DNA from: Microbacterium commune
GTDB lineage: Bacteria; Actinomycetota; Actinomycetes; Actinomycetales; Microbacteriaceae
Length of the DNA stretch: 64,000 nt
Direction: 5' to 3'
Assembly (NCBI RefSeq): GCF_014836945.1
Contig: NZ_JACSPX010000001.1
Span: 248,001-312,000, forward strand
Part shown: piece by piece, positions 25,338 through 35,681 of the stretch
Layout: each line of letters opens with the position of its first letter
Position numbering within the stretch: position 1 is the first letter of the stretch
Program-made: the position numbers and the translations under genes
Notes under the pieces: generated by a model
Seen by the model: only the letters and a program-made list of their open reading frames with translations
Told to the model about the DNA's origin: nothing
The model's database searches: none

Positions 25338-26965
25338 CCGCGCTCGCGCCCGCCGTTGTGGGATCCGAGCTGAAGTGGTGGAAGAAGGGTGACATCGCGG
25401 CGTTCTTCGCGCTGTTCACCAACAACCTGACGAACATCATCACCTTCACGGCCCTGCTCACCATGGCCGGCCTGCCGGTGAGCATGGTCGTGGGCAGGAT
25501 CGCTCCCGCGTTCGGACTGGCGATCCTGATCACCTCGTCGATGTACGTCTGGTTCGCTCGGCGGCTGGCGGCCAAGGAGGGTCGGGGCGACGTCGTCGCC
25601 CTGCCCTCGGGCCCGAGCGCGCCGTCGATCTTCACCGTGACCTTCCTCGTCATCCTGCCGGTGTACTCCACCACGCAGGATGCGGAGCTGGCGGTGGGCA
25701 TCGGCCTGGTGTGGGGCTTCCTCGAGGGACTGATCCTCTTCGTGGGATCGTTCTTCGGCGACCTGCTGCGCCGCGCCGTGCCCCGCTCGGTGCTGCTCGC
25801 GTGCCTGGCGGGCCTCGGGCTGCTGCTGCTGGCGATGAACCCGATGCTGCAGACCTTCCAGTTCCCGGTGGTCGCCTTCGTCGTGCTCGTCATCGTGTTC
25901 ATGAACTGGTTCGGCCGCGCGCCGTTCCTCGGCAGGGTCCCCACCGGGCTGCTGCTGCTGATCGTGGGTACGGCCGCTGCCTGGGCATTCGGGCTGCAGA
26001 CGCCCGAGGCCGTGCAGTCCGCGCTCGTGTACGCCGGCTGGCACCCGCCGCAGGTGGCCATCGGCAGCTTCGTCGAGGGTGTCGCGCACTCCGCACCGTA
26101 CCTCGCGTCGGCCGTGCCGCTGGCGCTGGCGAACTACGTGTTCGACCTGGAGAACATCGAGGCCGCCGAGGCCGCGGGCGATCACTACCGGGCGCGCCCG
26201 GTGATGCTGGTCAACGGCGGAGCGACGATGATCGGCGCTCTGATGGGCAACCCGTACCCGGTGACGGTGTACATCGGCCACACGGCGTACAAGGAGATGG
26301 GCGCCGGCATCGGCTACACGATGCTGAACGGCATCACGATGTTCGCCGTGGGCCTGTTCGGCATGAGCGCCCTGCTGCTGTCGGTGGTCCCGATGGCGGC
26401 GATCGCGCCGATCCTGATCTACATCGGGATCGTCACCGCCGCGCAGTCGGTGCGTGAGACGCCGAAGGTGGAGCTGCCGGTGATCTTCGTCGCACTGTTC
26501 CCCTGGATCGCGAACTGGGCCAACAGCCTCGTGGGCAACACCCTGAAGTCGGTGGGCACGAACGCCGCCGAGGTGGGTGCGGACGCACTCAACTCCGCGG
26601 GCACCTACTTCTCGGGCATCTCCACGCTCGGCAACGGCGCACCGCTGTCATCGCTGCTCTGGGGCATGATCGCGATCTTCGCGATCCGCAACAAGCCGAT
26701 GCTCGGTGCGATCGTCAGCGGGCTGGCCGGCATCCTCGCCTTCTTCGGGGTCATCCACGCCGCCGTGCCCAGCCTCCCGCAGGCCTGGGATCTCAGCGAC
26801 TCGCATGTGATGTTCCTCGTGGCCTACCTCATGGTCGCGGCGCTGTTCGTGGCCAAGTGGATCCAGGATCGCACCACCGGCACGACCGTCACCTTCAGCG
26901 ATACCGACGAGATCACGCTCAGCAGCGCCGTCTCGCCGTCGCTGATCCAGTCCACCAGGGGCTGA
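25334..26965 (+). CDS. NCS2-type (xanthine/uracil-like) permease
   Basis: A 543-residue integral membrane protein with about 12-14 hydrophobic segments. The opening WWKKGDIAAFFALFTNNLTNII and the later ANYVFDLENIEAAEAAGDHY with NGGATMIGALMGNPYPVTVYIGH place it with the nucleobase-ascorbate (NCS2) superfamily, nearest the AzgA-like side. It probably imports a purine, pyrimidine or ureide-like compound by proton symport. It is translationally coupled to DUF1116 (ATGA). Substrate cannot be fixed by sequence; its operon suggests a compound that yields carbamoyl groups. Confidence 0.82.
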   Translation: MTALAPAVVGSELKWWKKGDIAAFFALFTNNLTNIITFTALLTMAGLPVSMVVGRIAPAFGLAILITSSMYVWFARRLAAKEGRGDVVALPSGPSAPSIFTVTFLVILPVYSTTQDAELAVGIGLVWGFLEGLILFVGSFFGDLLRRAVPRSVLLACLAGLGLLLLAMNPMLQTFQFPVVAFVVLVIVFMNWFGRAPFLGRVPTGLLLLIVGTAAAWAFGLQTPEAVQSALVYAGWHPPQVAIGSFVEGVAHSAPYLASAVPLALANYVFDLENIEAAEAAGDHYRARPVMLVNGGATMIGALMGNPYPVTVYIGHTAYKEMGAGIGYTMLNGITMFAVGLFGMSALLLSVVPMAAIAPILIYIGIVTAAQSVRETPKVELPVIFVALFPWIANWANSLVGNTLKSVGTNAAEVGADALNSAGTYFSGISTLGNGAPLSSLLWGMIAIFAIRNKPMLGAIVSGLAGILAFFGVIHAAVPSLPQAWDLSDSHVMFLVAYLMVAALFVAKWIQDRTTGTTVTFSDTDEITLSSAVSPSLIQSTRG

Positions 26966-26978
26966 CACGAAGGCGGGT

Positions 26979-26999
26979 CCGGGCGCGCCCCGCGCCCGG
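26979..26999 (+). other. Compact hairpin between the two permease genes
   Basis: A perfect 9-bp GC stem CCGGGCGCG/CGCGCCCGG around a 3-nt loop starts 14 nt after the NCS2 stop. It could stabilise the upstream mRNA or attenuate the downstream genes. Confidence 0.5.
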
Positions 27000-27051
27000 C
27001 CCCGCCGGCTACCGCCGAATCGGTGGCCCCGCGCACGGCTGGCCCTGTCCT

Positions 27052-27059
27052 CCCCCCCC
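27052..27059 (+). repeat. Poly-C tract (8 C) near the NCS1 permease 5' end
   Basis: An eight-C run stands just before the first codons that look like permease N-terminus. A GTG at 27023 would join the permease frame only if the run had seven C. See the finding on the missing start. Confidence 0.6.
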
Positions 27060-27191
27060 ATCGATTCCGCGCTGGTCGATCCCGGTGCCGACCGGATCGC
27101 CGCCTACGCGGCGCGCGGCTACGCCGACGACGTCCTGCCGATCCGTCCGAAGGATCGCTCCTGGAAGACCCCGCAGTTCATCACCGTCTGG

Positions 27192-28562
27192 ATGGGGCCG
27201 ATCCACAACATCCTGTCGTACTTCACGGTGATGACCTTCTTCGCCCTCGGGCTCAACGCGTGGCAGGTGGTCGCGGCGATCATGACCGCCGCAGTCATCG
27301 TCTCGATCGGGTACGTCCTCAACGGACAGGCCGCGGCGAAGTACGGGGTGCCCTTCGCGATGCAGCTGCGTGAGGCCTTCGGCCACAAGGGCGCACTGAT
27401 CCCCACCTGGGTGCGCGGCATCATCGCCGGATTCATGTTCTTCGGCATCACCAGCGTCTCCTCCGCGCAGGCCTTCGACGTGGTCTTCGAGACCATCTGG
27501 CCCGGCTTCTCGCAGATCGGCGGCGGCGCCGACATCCTGGGGCTGCCCATCCCGACGGCGATCTCGTACGTGGTCACCTGGATCATCACCGTCGGGCTGT
27601 TCCTGGGCGGGCAGGCCTTCCTCGGCAGGTTCAGCAACTGGGCCAACCCGGCCGTGTACATCCTCGTGGTCATCGCCGTCGTCCTCGCGATCGTCAACGC
27701 CGGTGGCCTCGGCGCGGTGTTCTCCACTCGTGTGGTCGACGCCCCCGTCACCCCGCTCATCTTCATCACCTGCGTGTCGATCCTGGTGTCGAACTGGGCG
27801 GGTCCCATCGTCAACACCGGCGACTACACCCGCAACGCCACCTCGATGAAGGCACCGGCGATCGGATTCCCGATCGGAGTGATCGGGTCGTATCTGCTGT
27901 TCGCCCTGGTCACGGTCTCGTTCGTCGCGGCGCTGCAGGTCGTCTCCGGCGGCGACGTCGACATCAACCGCCCCGGAGTCTTCATCCAGGCCATCAACGA
28001 GGGCGTCGGCAATCCGTTCGTGGTGGTGCTGCTGATCCTCGCGATGAACGTCGGCGCCATCGCGTTCGTGGTGTTCGGCAACATGCTCCCGGCCGGGCTG
28101 CAGCTGACCGCACAGCTGCCGAAGGTGTTCACGCTGCGTCGCGGCGCGATCCTGGCCGCGGTCATCGGCACGCTGATCGTGCCGTGGAAGTTCGTCGAGA
28201 ACACCGACGCGCTCTTCCTGTTCTACTCGCTGATCGGGTCGATGTTCGGTCCCATCGTGGGCATCATGCTCGCCTCGTACTTCCTCGAGCGGCGGCGCAC
28301 CCTCGACATCGAGGGCATCTACGCCGACTACCGCGGCGGAGAGAAGGGCTCGCTGCCCGCCTACAACTGGCGCGCACTCGGCGTGCTCATCGCCAGCTTC
28401 GCGATCACCATGGCCGGTCGCCTGCCCGGCATCGCGTCGGTGGAGTTCTTCGTCCAGGCGAACAACCTCGCGTTCTTCTCGGGCCTGATCATCGGCTTCG
28501 CCGGGTACACCGCCCTGATGCTCATCGCCCGTCGCGGTGGCGGCCGATCGACCGCCGCCTGA
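27192..28562 (+). CDS. NCS1-family (cytosine/allantoin/hydantoin-type) permease
   Basis: From the first in-frame ATG at 27192 the protein has 456 residues and about 12 membrane helices. Features include WVRGIIAGFMFFGITSVSSAQ, NTGDYTRNATSMKAP and LIGSMFGPIVGIMLASYFLERR, as in PucI/CodB/Mhp1 relatives. The frame continues upstream without a stop and encodes plausible sequence (DDVLPIRPKDRSWKTPQF) that matches the usual NCS1 N-terminal tail. It has no ATG, GTG or TTG, and no ribosome site precedes 27192. The true start is therefore uncertain; a frameshift at the C8 tract is one explanation. Its role would be uptake of a nucleobase or ureide. Confidence 0.8.
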   Translation: MGPIHNILSYFTVMTFFALGLNAWQVVAAIMTAAVIVSIGYVLNGQAAAKYGVPFAMQLREAFGHKGALIPTWVRGIIAGFMFFGITSVSSAQAFDVVFETIWPGFSQIGGGADILGLPIPTAISYVVTWIITVGLFLGGQAFLGRFSNWANPAVYILVVIAVVLAIVNAGGLGAVFSTRVVDAPVTPLIFITCVSILVSNWAGPIVNTGDYTRNATSMKAPAIGFPIGVIGSYLLFALVTVSFVAALQVVSGGDVDINRPGVFIQAINEGVGNPFVVVLLILAMNVGAIAFVVFGNMLPAGLQLTAQLPKVFTLRRGAILAAVIGTLIVPWKFVENTDALFLFYSLIGSMFGPIVGIMLASYFLERRRTLDIEGIYADYRGGEKGSLPAYNWRALGVLIASFAITMAGRLPGIASVEFFVQANNLAFFSGLIIGFAGYTALMLIARRGGGRSTAA

Positions 28563-28608
28563 GCGCGGATGAGTCACGACGAAGACAAGACAAGAGAAGG
28601 AGACAGAG

Positions 28609-29097
28609 ATGACAGAGCACACCCCCTCCCCCGAGACGCTGGACGCCTACTTCGCGCCCGCCGTGGCCGCGACCCTGGAAGGGCTGCGCGCTGGCACCGG
28701 CGGGCCCTTCGGCGCCACCCTGGTCGGTCCGGACGGCGAGATCGTGGTGGCGGTCGGGAACACCGTGATCAAGGACACCGACATCTCCGGCCATGCCGAG
28801 ATGGTCGCCGTCCGCGAGGCCTGCCGCAAGCTGAACACGCTGGACCTGTCCGGCCACGTCATGTACGCGACGTGCGAGCCCTGCCCGATGTGCGTGGGCG
28901 TGATGATGTGGGCGGGGATCACCACCTGCTACTACGCCTCCACGCACGTGGATGCGGGCGAGAACGGCTTCAGCGACGTGCACCTGCGCCGTTACCTCGA
29001 CGGCAGCGACACCTCGACGCTCGACATGGTCCACCTCGAGTCCGGTCGTGAGGACTGCGCATCGATCTGGACGGAGTTCCGCGCGCTCACCTCCTGA
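28609..29097 (+). CDS. CDA-fold nucleobase/nucleoside deaminase
   Basis: A 162-residue zinc enzyme of the cytidine-deaminase superfamily. The zinc ligands are H62 in GHAE, where E64 is the proton shuttle, and C92/C95 in CEPCPMC. Length and the GGPFGATLV opening match GuaD/TadA-like small deaminases that act on guanine, cytosine or similar rings. GAAGGAGACAGAG precedes the ATG. It is the last gene of the accessory operon, followed by a strong terminator. It would remove ammonia from the imported ring before carbamoyl transfer; the exact ring is unknown. Confidence 0.88.
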   Translation: MTEHTPSPETLDAYFAPAVAATLEGLRAGTGGPFGATLVGPDGEIVVAVGNTVIKDTDISGHAEMVAVREACRKLNTLDLSGHVMYATCEPCPMCVGVMMWAGITTCYYASTHVDAGENGFSDVHLRRYLDGSDTSTLDMVHLESGREDCASIWTEFRALTS

Positions 29098-29109
29098 TCC
29101 GGATGCACG

Positions 29110-29139
29110 AAGGGCCGGTTCCGTCAGGAACCGGCCCTT
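29110..29139. terminator. Strong bidirectional terminator (accessory operon / secA)
   Basis: A perfect 13-bp stem AAGGGCCGGTTCC/GGAACCGGCCCTT with a GTCA loop sits between convergent genes. Confidence 0.85.
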
Positions 29140-29154
29140 CTGCCGTACCGGCTG

Positions 29155-31905
<2,751 letters not shown>

Positions 31906-32067
31906 GGATGTCTCCCTTGGATATACGTCCCGGAGCAACGGTCTGCACCGGACATGCTTTGCCATGTTACCGGCGCGTGACCTGCGCACGCTGTGCACCC
32001 GCGGGTCGGCGCACGCTCACGGCGAACGGACACGCCGCGCGAGCTCCCGCCGGGACTCGATGTTTCC

Positions 32068-32082
32068 GGATATGCATATACC
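32068..32082. promoter_or_regulatory. Palindrome ATATGCATAT, candidate PadR operator
   Basis: A 10-bp perfect AT-rich palindrome (32070-32079) lies in the secA/padR divergent region, 43 nt before the PadR ATG. PadR proteins bind ATG-CAT palindromes and usually control their own promoter. Confidence 0.5.
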
Positions 32083-32121
32083 GAGAAACGCAATACCGGC
32101 GTGGCCGGTCGAGGAGTCGCC

Positions 32122-32706
32122 ATGTCCGTCCGCCAGAGCCTGCTCGCCATCCTCGATCAAGGACCGTGCTACGGCTATCAGCTGCGCTCCGAGTTCGACC
32201 GGCGCACGGGTTCCACCTGGCCGCTGAACGTGGGCCAGATCTACAACACCCTCGAGCGACTCGAGCGCGACGGGCTCGTCGCCAGGGGCGCAGTCGATGA
32301 GCACGGTCACGTCTACTGGGAGATCACGCCCGCGGGGCGGGCGGAGGTGCGCACCTGGCTGGATCGCCCGGTCGAGCGCGGGCACGGCACGCGCGACGAG
32401 CTCGCGGTCAAGCTGGCCGTGGCGGTCACGCTGCCCGGCGTCGACGTCGCGCGCGTCATCCGGCACCAGCGCACGGCGTCGCTCGCCCGGCTGACGCGGC
32501 TGAACGACGCCAGGCAGAGCGCCGACGGCCCCGAGCAGCTCTCGCGCTCCCTGGTGGCCGACTCGGTGATCTTCGCCGCCGAGGCCGAGCTGCGCTGGCT
32601 CGATCACATCGAGCAGCGTCTCAGCGAGCATCCGCAGCACGCGCTGCAGCTGGAGCTGTCGACCGAGCGCCCCAAGCGCGGGCGTCCGGCGAAGGCGCTC
32701 GCCTGA
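32122..32706 (+). CDS. PadR-family transcriptional regulator
   Basis: A 194-residue repressor-type protein. The N-terminal winged helix (~1-85) shows SLLAILDQGPCYGYQLRSEF, WPLNVGQIYNTLERLERDGLV and YWEITPAGRAEVRTWLD. A helical dimer domain follows, characteristic of subfamily s1. The tail is basic (RPKRGRPAKALA), an AT-hook-like element. PadR proteins respond to phenolic acids, drugs or cell-envelope signals. No transporter is adjacent on the plus strand, so the target is unclear. GAGGAG lies 7 nt before the ATG. Confidence 0.88.
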   Translation: MSVRQSLLAILDQGPCYGYQLRSEFDRRTGSTWPLNVGQIYNTLERLERDGLVARGAVDEHGHVYWEITPAGRAEVRTWLDRPVERGHGTRDELAVKLAVAVTLPGVDVARVIRHQRTASLARLTRLNDARQSADGPEQLSRSLVADSVIFAAEAELRWLDHIEQRLSEHPQHALQLELSTERPKRGRPAKALA

Positions 32707-32791
32707 GCCTGCGCCCGCGGCATCCGCTCGGAGAGGGCGGTGTTCGCGAACGGCGCATCGGATGCACAGCGCGCGCATCGTCCGGCGACCG

Positions 32792-32797
32792 TAGGAT
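32792..32797 (+). promoter_or_regulatory. -10 box TAGGAT (leaderless type)
   Basis: TAGGAT, 6-nt gap, ATG at 32804; no ribosome site. Confidence 0.5.
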
Positions 32798-32803
32798 CGT
32801 GAC

Positions 32804-34132
32804 ATGGCCGGATTCTGGGGCAGACGCAGACGTGAAGATGAGGCGCTCGCAGCGCAGGACGCGGATCTCGCACGCCGCGCCGAGCAGTCGCTGGTCGCGG
32901 CGGACGAGCGCATCCGCACCACCTCCGATGAGCTCGCCTTCGCCCAGGCAGAGCTCGGCGAGTCGCTGACAGCCGACCTCGGCAATGCGCTCACCTCGGT
33001 GCGCACGCACCTGCGCGAGGCGTTCCAGCTGCACCAGCTGAACCACGACGAGATCCCCGACACGGTCGAAGAGCTGCGCACCCGCAACGCCCGCATCGTC
33101 CAGCTGTGCGAGTGGGCGGAGAACCTCCTCGACGAGAAGACCGGCGAGCTCGCCGAGACGGTCGCGAAGGTGCGCCGTGCCCCCGAGATCATCGCGCAGG
33201 TGCGGCGGGATGGCGAGACCCTCGCGTCGAGGATCCCCCAGGCGCGCGCGACGATCGAGCGTCTCTCGTCGCGCTACGCGGAGACCGCGATGCGCCGCAT
33301 CGCCTCCTCCGGCGACGAGGCGGAGCAGCTGCTCGCCTTCGCCACGCACGGCGCGGACGTCTCTGAGCGCCGTCGCGCGGCACGTCAGAACGAGGAGGCG
33401 AACCTCGCACTCGAGACCGCCACGGAGGCGGTGCGCCGCGCCGGCGCTCTGCTGGATGCCGTCGAGGATTTCGAGATCCAGGCGCTGCGCGCCGAGTCCA
33501 CCCTCGCGGACGTGGTGGCCGACTCCCGCGGTGACATCGCCGCCGCCCGCAACGCACCGCAGACGCCGGAGGTCGCGAAGGCCACCGGCGAGCTCGAGAC
33601 GGCGCTGCTCGCGCTCGCCCCGGCCGGCACGCGCAACGATCCGTTCGCGGAGCTCACGCAGCTGCGCGCAGCCAACACCGCCCTCGACGAGGCGATCGCC
33701 AAGGCGCAGTACCGCGCTCAGAACCCGCTCCCCTCGCTCGATCACGTGCAGCACGCTCTCGACGATGCCGACCGTCAGCTGGGTGTCGCGCGCGGGCTCA
33801 TCGCCGGGCACCGCGGGTGGATCGGCGCCGACGCGCGAACGCGACTGGCCGAGGCCGAGCGGCTGCGGATGGATGTCCCCGCGATGCTCCCCGCCGAGGA
33901 CACCCGCGAGCAGGCCCTGGCGGCCGCCCGGCGCGTGGCGCTGCTGGCATCCGAGGCTCTGCAGCTCGCTCAGCGCGACATCGACTCGTCCCGCCCGCAG
34001 AACCAGGGCTGGGGCGGCGACGGCTGGAACGGCGGCGGAGGCCGCCGCAGCGGGATGGGCGGGGGCGACATCATGGGCGGCGTCCTCGGCGGCCTGGTGA
34101 TCGGCAGCCTCCTGGACGGCATCTTCGACTGA
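32804..34132 (+). CDS. Coiled-coil protein with Gly-rich tail (related to the C-terminal part of TPM-domain proteins)
   Basis: A 442-residue, mostly helical protein rich in Ala, Glu and Arg, with long coiled-coil stretches (~10-400). The end is Gly-rich and then hydrophobic: GWGGDGWNGGGGRRSGMGGG followed by DIMGGVLGGLVIGSLLDGIF. The same kind of tail ends actinobacterial TPM-domain membrane proteins. Those begin with a signal peptide and a TPM domain; here neither is present and the chain starts with a basic MAGFWGRRRRED. It could be a stand-alone partner or a truncated relative. Function is unknown. Confidence 0.75.
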   Translation: MAGFWGRRRREDEALAAQDADLARRAEQSLVAADERIRTTSDELAFAQAELGESLTADLGNALTSVRTHLREAFQLHQLNHDEIPDTVEELRTRNARIVQLCEWAENLLDEKTGELAETVAKVRRAPEIIAQVRRDGETLASRIPQARATIERLSSRYAETAMRRIASSGDEAEQLLAFATHGADVSERRRAARQNEEANLALETATEAVRRAGALLDAVEDFEIQALRAESTLADVVADSRGDIAAARNAPQTPEVAKATGELETALLALAPAGTRNDPFAELTQLRAANTALDEAIAKAQYRAQNPLPSLDHVQHALDDADRQLGVARGLIAGHRGWIGADARTRLAEAERLRMDVPAMLPAEDTREQALAAARRVALLASEALQLAQRDIDSSRPQNQGWGGDGWNGGGGRRSGMGGGDIMGGVLGGLVIGSLLDGIFD

Positions 34133-34148
34133 GGCCGGCACCGCAGAC

Positions 34149-34180
34149 ACGAGGCGCCTTCCCGTGGGAAGGCGCCTCGT
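34149..34180. terminator. Bidirectional terminator hairpin before hpf
   Basis: An inverted repeat of 15 bp (ACGAGGCGCCTTCCC with its complement) with almost no loop, between convergent genes. The central pairs must open to form the turn. Confidence 0.8.
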
Positions 34181-34186
34181 GCGGTC

Positions 34187-34843
34187 TCAGGAGGCGATCG
34201 CCTCTTCGGGCGGGGCCGCCGTGGTCAGCGAGATGACGCCGTAGTCCCAGCCCTTGCGGCGGTAGACGACGCTCGGGTGGTCGGTGCGCGCGTCGACGAA
34301 CAGGAAGAAGTCGTGCCCGACCAGCTCCATGCGGTCGACGGCCTCCTCGACGGTCATCCACTCGGCGTCGAAGCTCTTCGTGCGGATGACGACGGGCGAG
34401 TACTCCTCTTCCTCGTCCGCCTGCACCGGGATCGCTCCGGTCGCCACGGCGCGCAGCACGTCGACCGAAGCCGGCTGCACGTCGATTCCGGCGAGGGAGC
34501 CGCTCTCCTTCTCGAAGTGAGCACCGCGGGGGTGGTTGCGGCCGTCGATGCGCCTCTCCTTGGCGCGACGCAGCTGCTCGGCGAGCTTGTCGAGCGCCAT
34601 GTCGAACGCCGCGAACTTGTCGGGGTCGACGGCCTCCGCCCTGATCACCGGCCCTTTGCTGAGCAGGGTGAGCTCGACCGTCTCATCGGGTATCCGCCCG
34701 TTGCGATAGGCACGATGGGTGACCTTGATCTCGAGTCGCTGCGCTCGCGGGGCGAGCGTCTGGATACGGGCTGTCTTCTCTTCGACAACGGTGCGGAATC
34801 GGTCGGAGATGCTCACTCCGACGCCGACGATGCTCGTTTCCAT
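34187..34843 (-). CDS. hpf: Long-form ribosome hibernation promoting factor
   Basis: A 218-residue long HPF. The N-terminal ribosome-binding domain (METSIVGVGVSISDRFRTVVE to ~110) is joined by a linker to a C-terminal dimerisation domain (VVIRTKSFDAEWMTVEEAVDRMELVGHDFFLFVDA). It blocks the decoding centre and pairs 70S ribosomes into 100S dimers during stress. The start at 34843 follows AAGGAGACAGTG; the upstream in-frame ATG is rejected. The order secA-hpf-comF-lpqB-mtrB-mtrA is that of Mycobacterium Rv3240c-Rv3246c. Confidence 0.95.
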   Translation of the reverse strand: METSIVGVGVSISDRFRTVVEEKTARIQTLAPRAQRLEIKVTHRAYRNGRIPDETVELTLLSKGPVIRAEAVDPDKFAAFDMALDKLAEQLRRAKERRIDGRNHPRGAHFEKESGSLAGIDVQPASVDVLRAVATGAIPVQADEEEEYSPVVIRTKSFDAEWMTVEEAVDRMELVGHDFFLFVDARTDHPSVVYRRKGWDYGVISLTTAAPPEEAIAS

Positions 34844-34941
34844 CACTGTCTCCTTGTCCCGGTCCGCCCGGCCAAGGGCGGACCGCGGTCGCCTTGTGTC
34901 CACCTACGCTAGTCGTCGTGCACCCCCATGTCACTATCCGT

Positions 34942-35589
34942 TCACGATGAGATCGCCGTGTCGCGCAGGCGCGGCGTCGCGGCGAGCGCGATCGCGCACA
35001 CCGGGGTGAACCCGGCGGCGCGCAGCGCCCGTGCCGCCTCGTCGAGCGTCGCGCCCGTCGTCACCACGTCATCGACGATGACGACCCGCCCGTGCCCGCG
35101 CCGAGCGGCGCGCATGCTCGCCGCGACGTTGCGAGCGCGTGCCTCGCGATCGAGCCCGCGCTGGTCTCCCGTGCGCCGTGCGGACACCAGCAGCCGGTGC
35201 GCCGTGGCACCGGCGCGCCGCACCAGCAGCTCGGGCACCCGGTAGCCCCGCCGCCGGAACGCGGCACGACTCGTCGGCACCGGCACGATGAGCGCACCGG
35301 CCGCCCTGGTGCGCAGGATGCCGGCCAGCGAGGCTGCCAGCGGGCGGGCGAGCATGGTGGCGCCGTCCTCCTTCAGGCGTCTGATCGCGCGCGCGGGCAC
35401 GCCCTCGTATCGCAGGGCGGCGTGCACGGGCATGCCGGTCGGGGTGCGCACCTCGTGCGGCTCGGCACGCAGCAGCATCCGGCACGCATCGCACAGGAGC
35501 GTGCCGGGACGCTCGCATCCGGGGCAGGTCGCCGCGAGCAGCAGCGCGAGCGCGTCGCCGCCGATCCGGCGCCAGGGATCCGCATCCAT
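34942..35589 (-). CDS. comF: ComF-family phosphoribosyltransferase-like protein
   Basis: A 215-residue protein. An N-terminal zinc ribbon is shown by CPGCERPGTLLCDAC (about residues 22-36). A phosphoribosyltransferase domain has the PRPP loop RVVIVDDVVTTGATLDEA. ComF is tied to DNA uptake in naturally competent bacteria, and homologues are widespread in non-competent ones. The start at 35589 (MDADPWRRIGGDALALLL) is the last ATG before the zinc ribbon; the open frame upstream is noncoding. There is no obvious ribosome site. Confidence 0.9.
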   Translation of the reverse strand: MDADPWRRIGGDALALLLAATCPGCERPGTLLCDACRMLLRAEPHEVRTPTGMPVHAALRYEGVPARAIRRLKEDGATMLARPLAASLAGILRTRAAGALIVPVPTSRAAFRRRGYRVPELLVRRAGATAHRLLVSARRTGDQRGLDREARARNVAASMRAARRGHGRVVIVDDVVTTGATLDEAARALRAAGFTPVCAIALAATPRLRDTAISS

Positions 35590-35681
35590 GACTCGACTGT
35601 GTCGGATCGGTCGTCGGCCCGATCCCGCGCTGCGCGGCATCGGGGAGAGCCCGGCCGCACGGGCATCCGGTGCAGGACGAG

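Noticed and set aside
32742..32751. GTTCGCGAAC palindrome as an SOS box
   Set aside because: The actinobacterial LexA site is GAAC-N4-GTTC; the half-sites here are in the reverse order, and no SOS gene follows.
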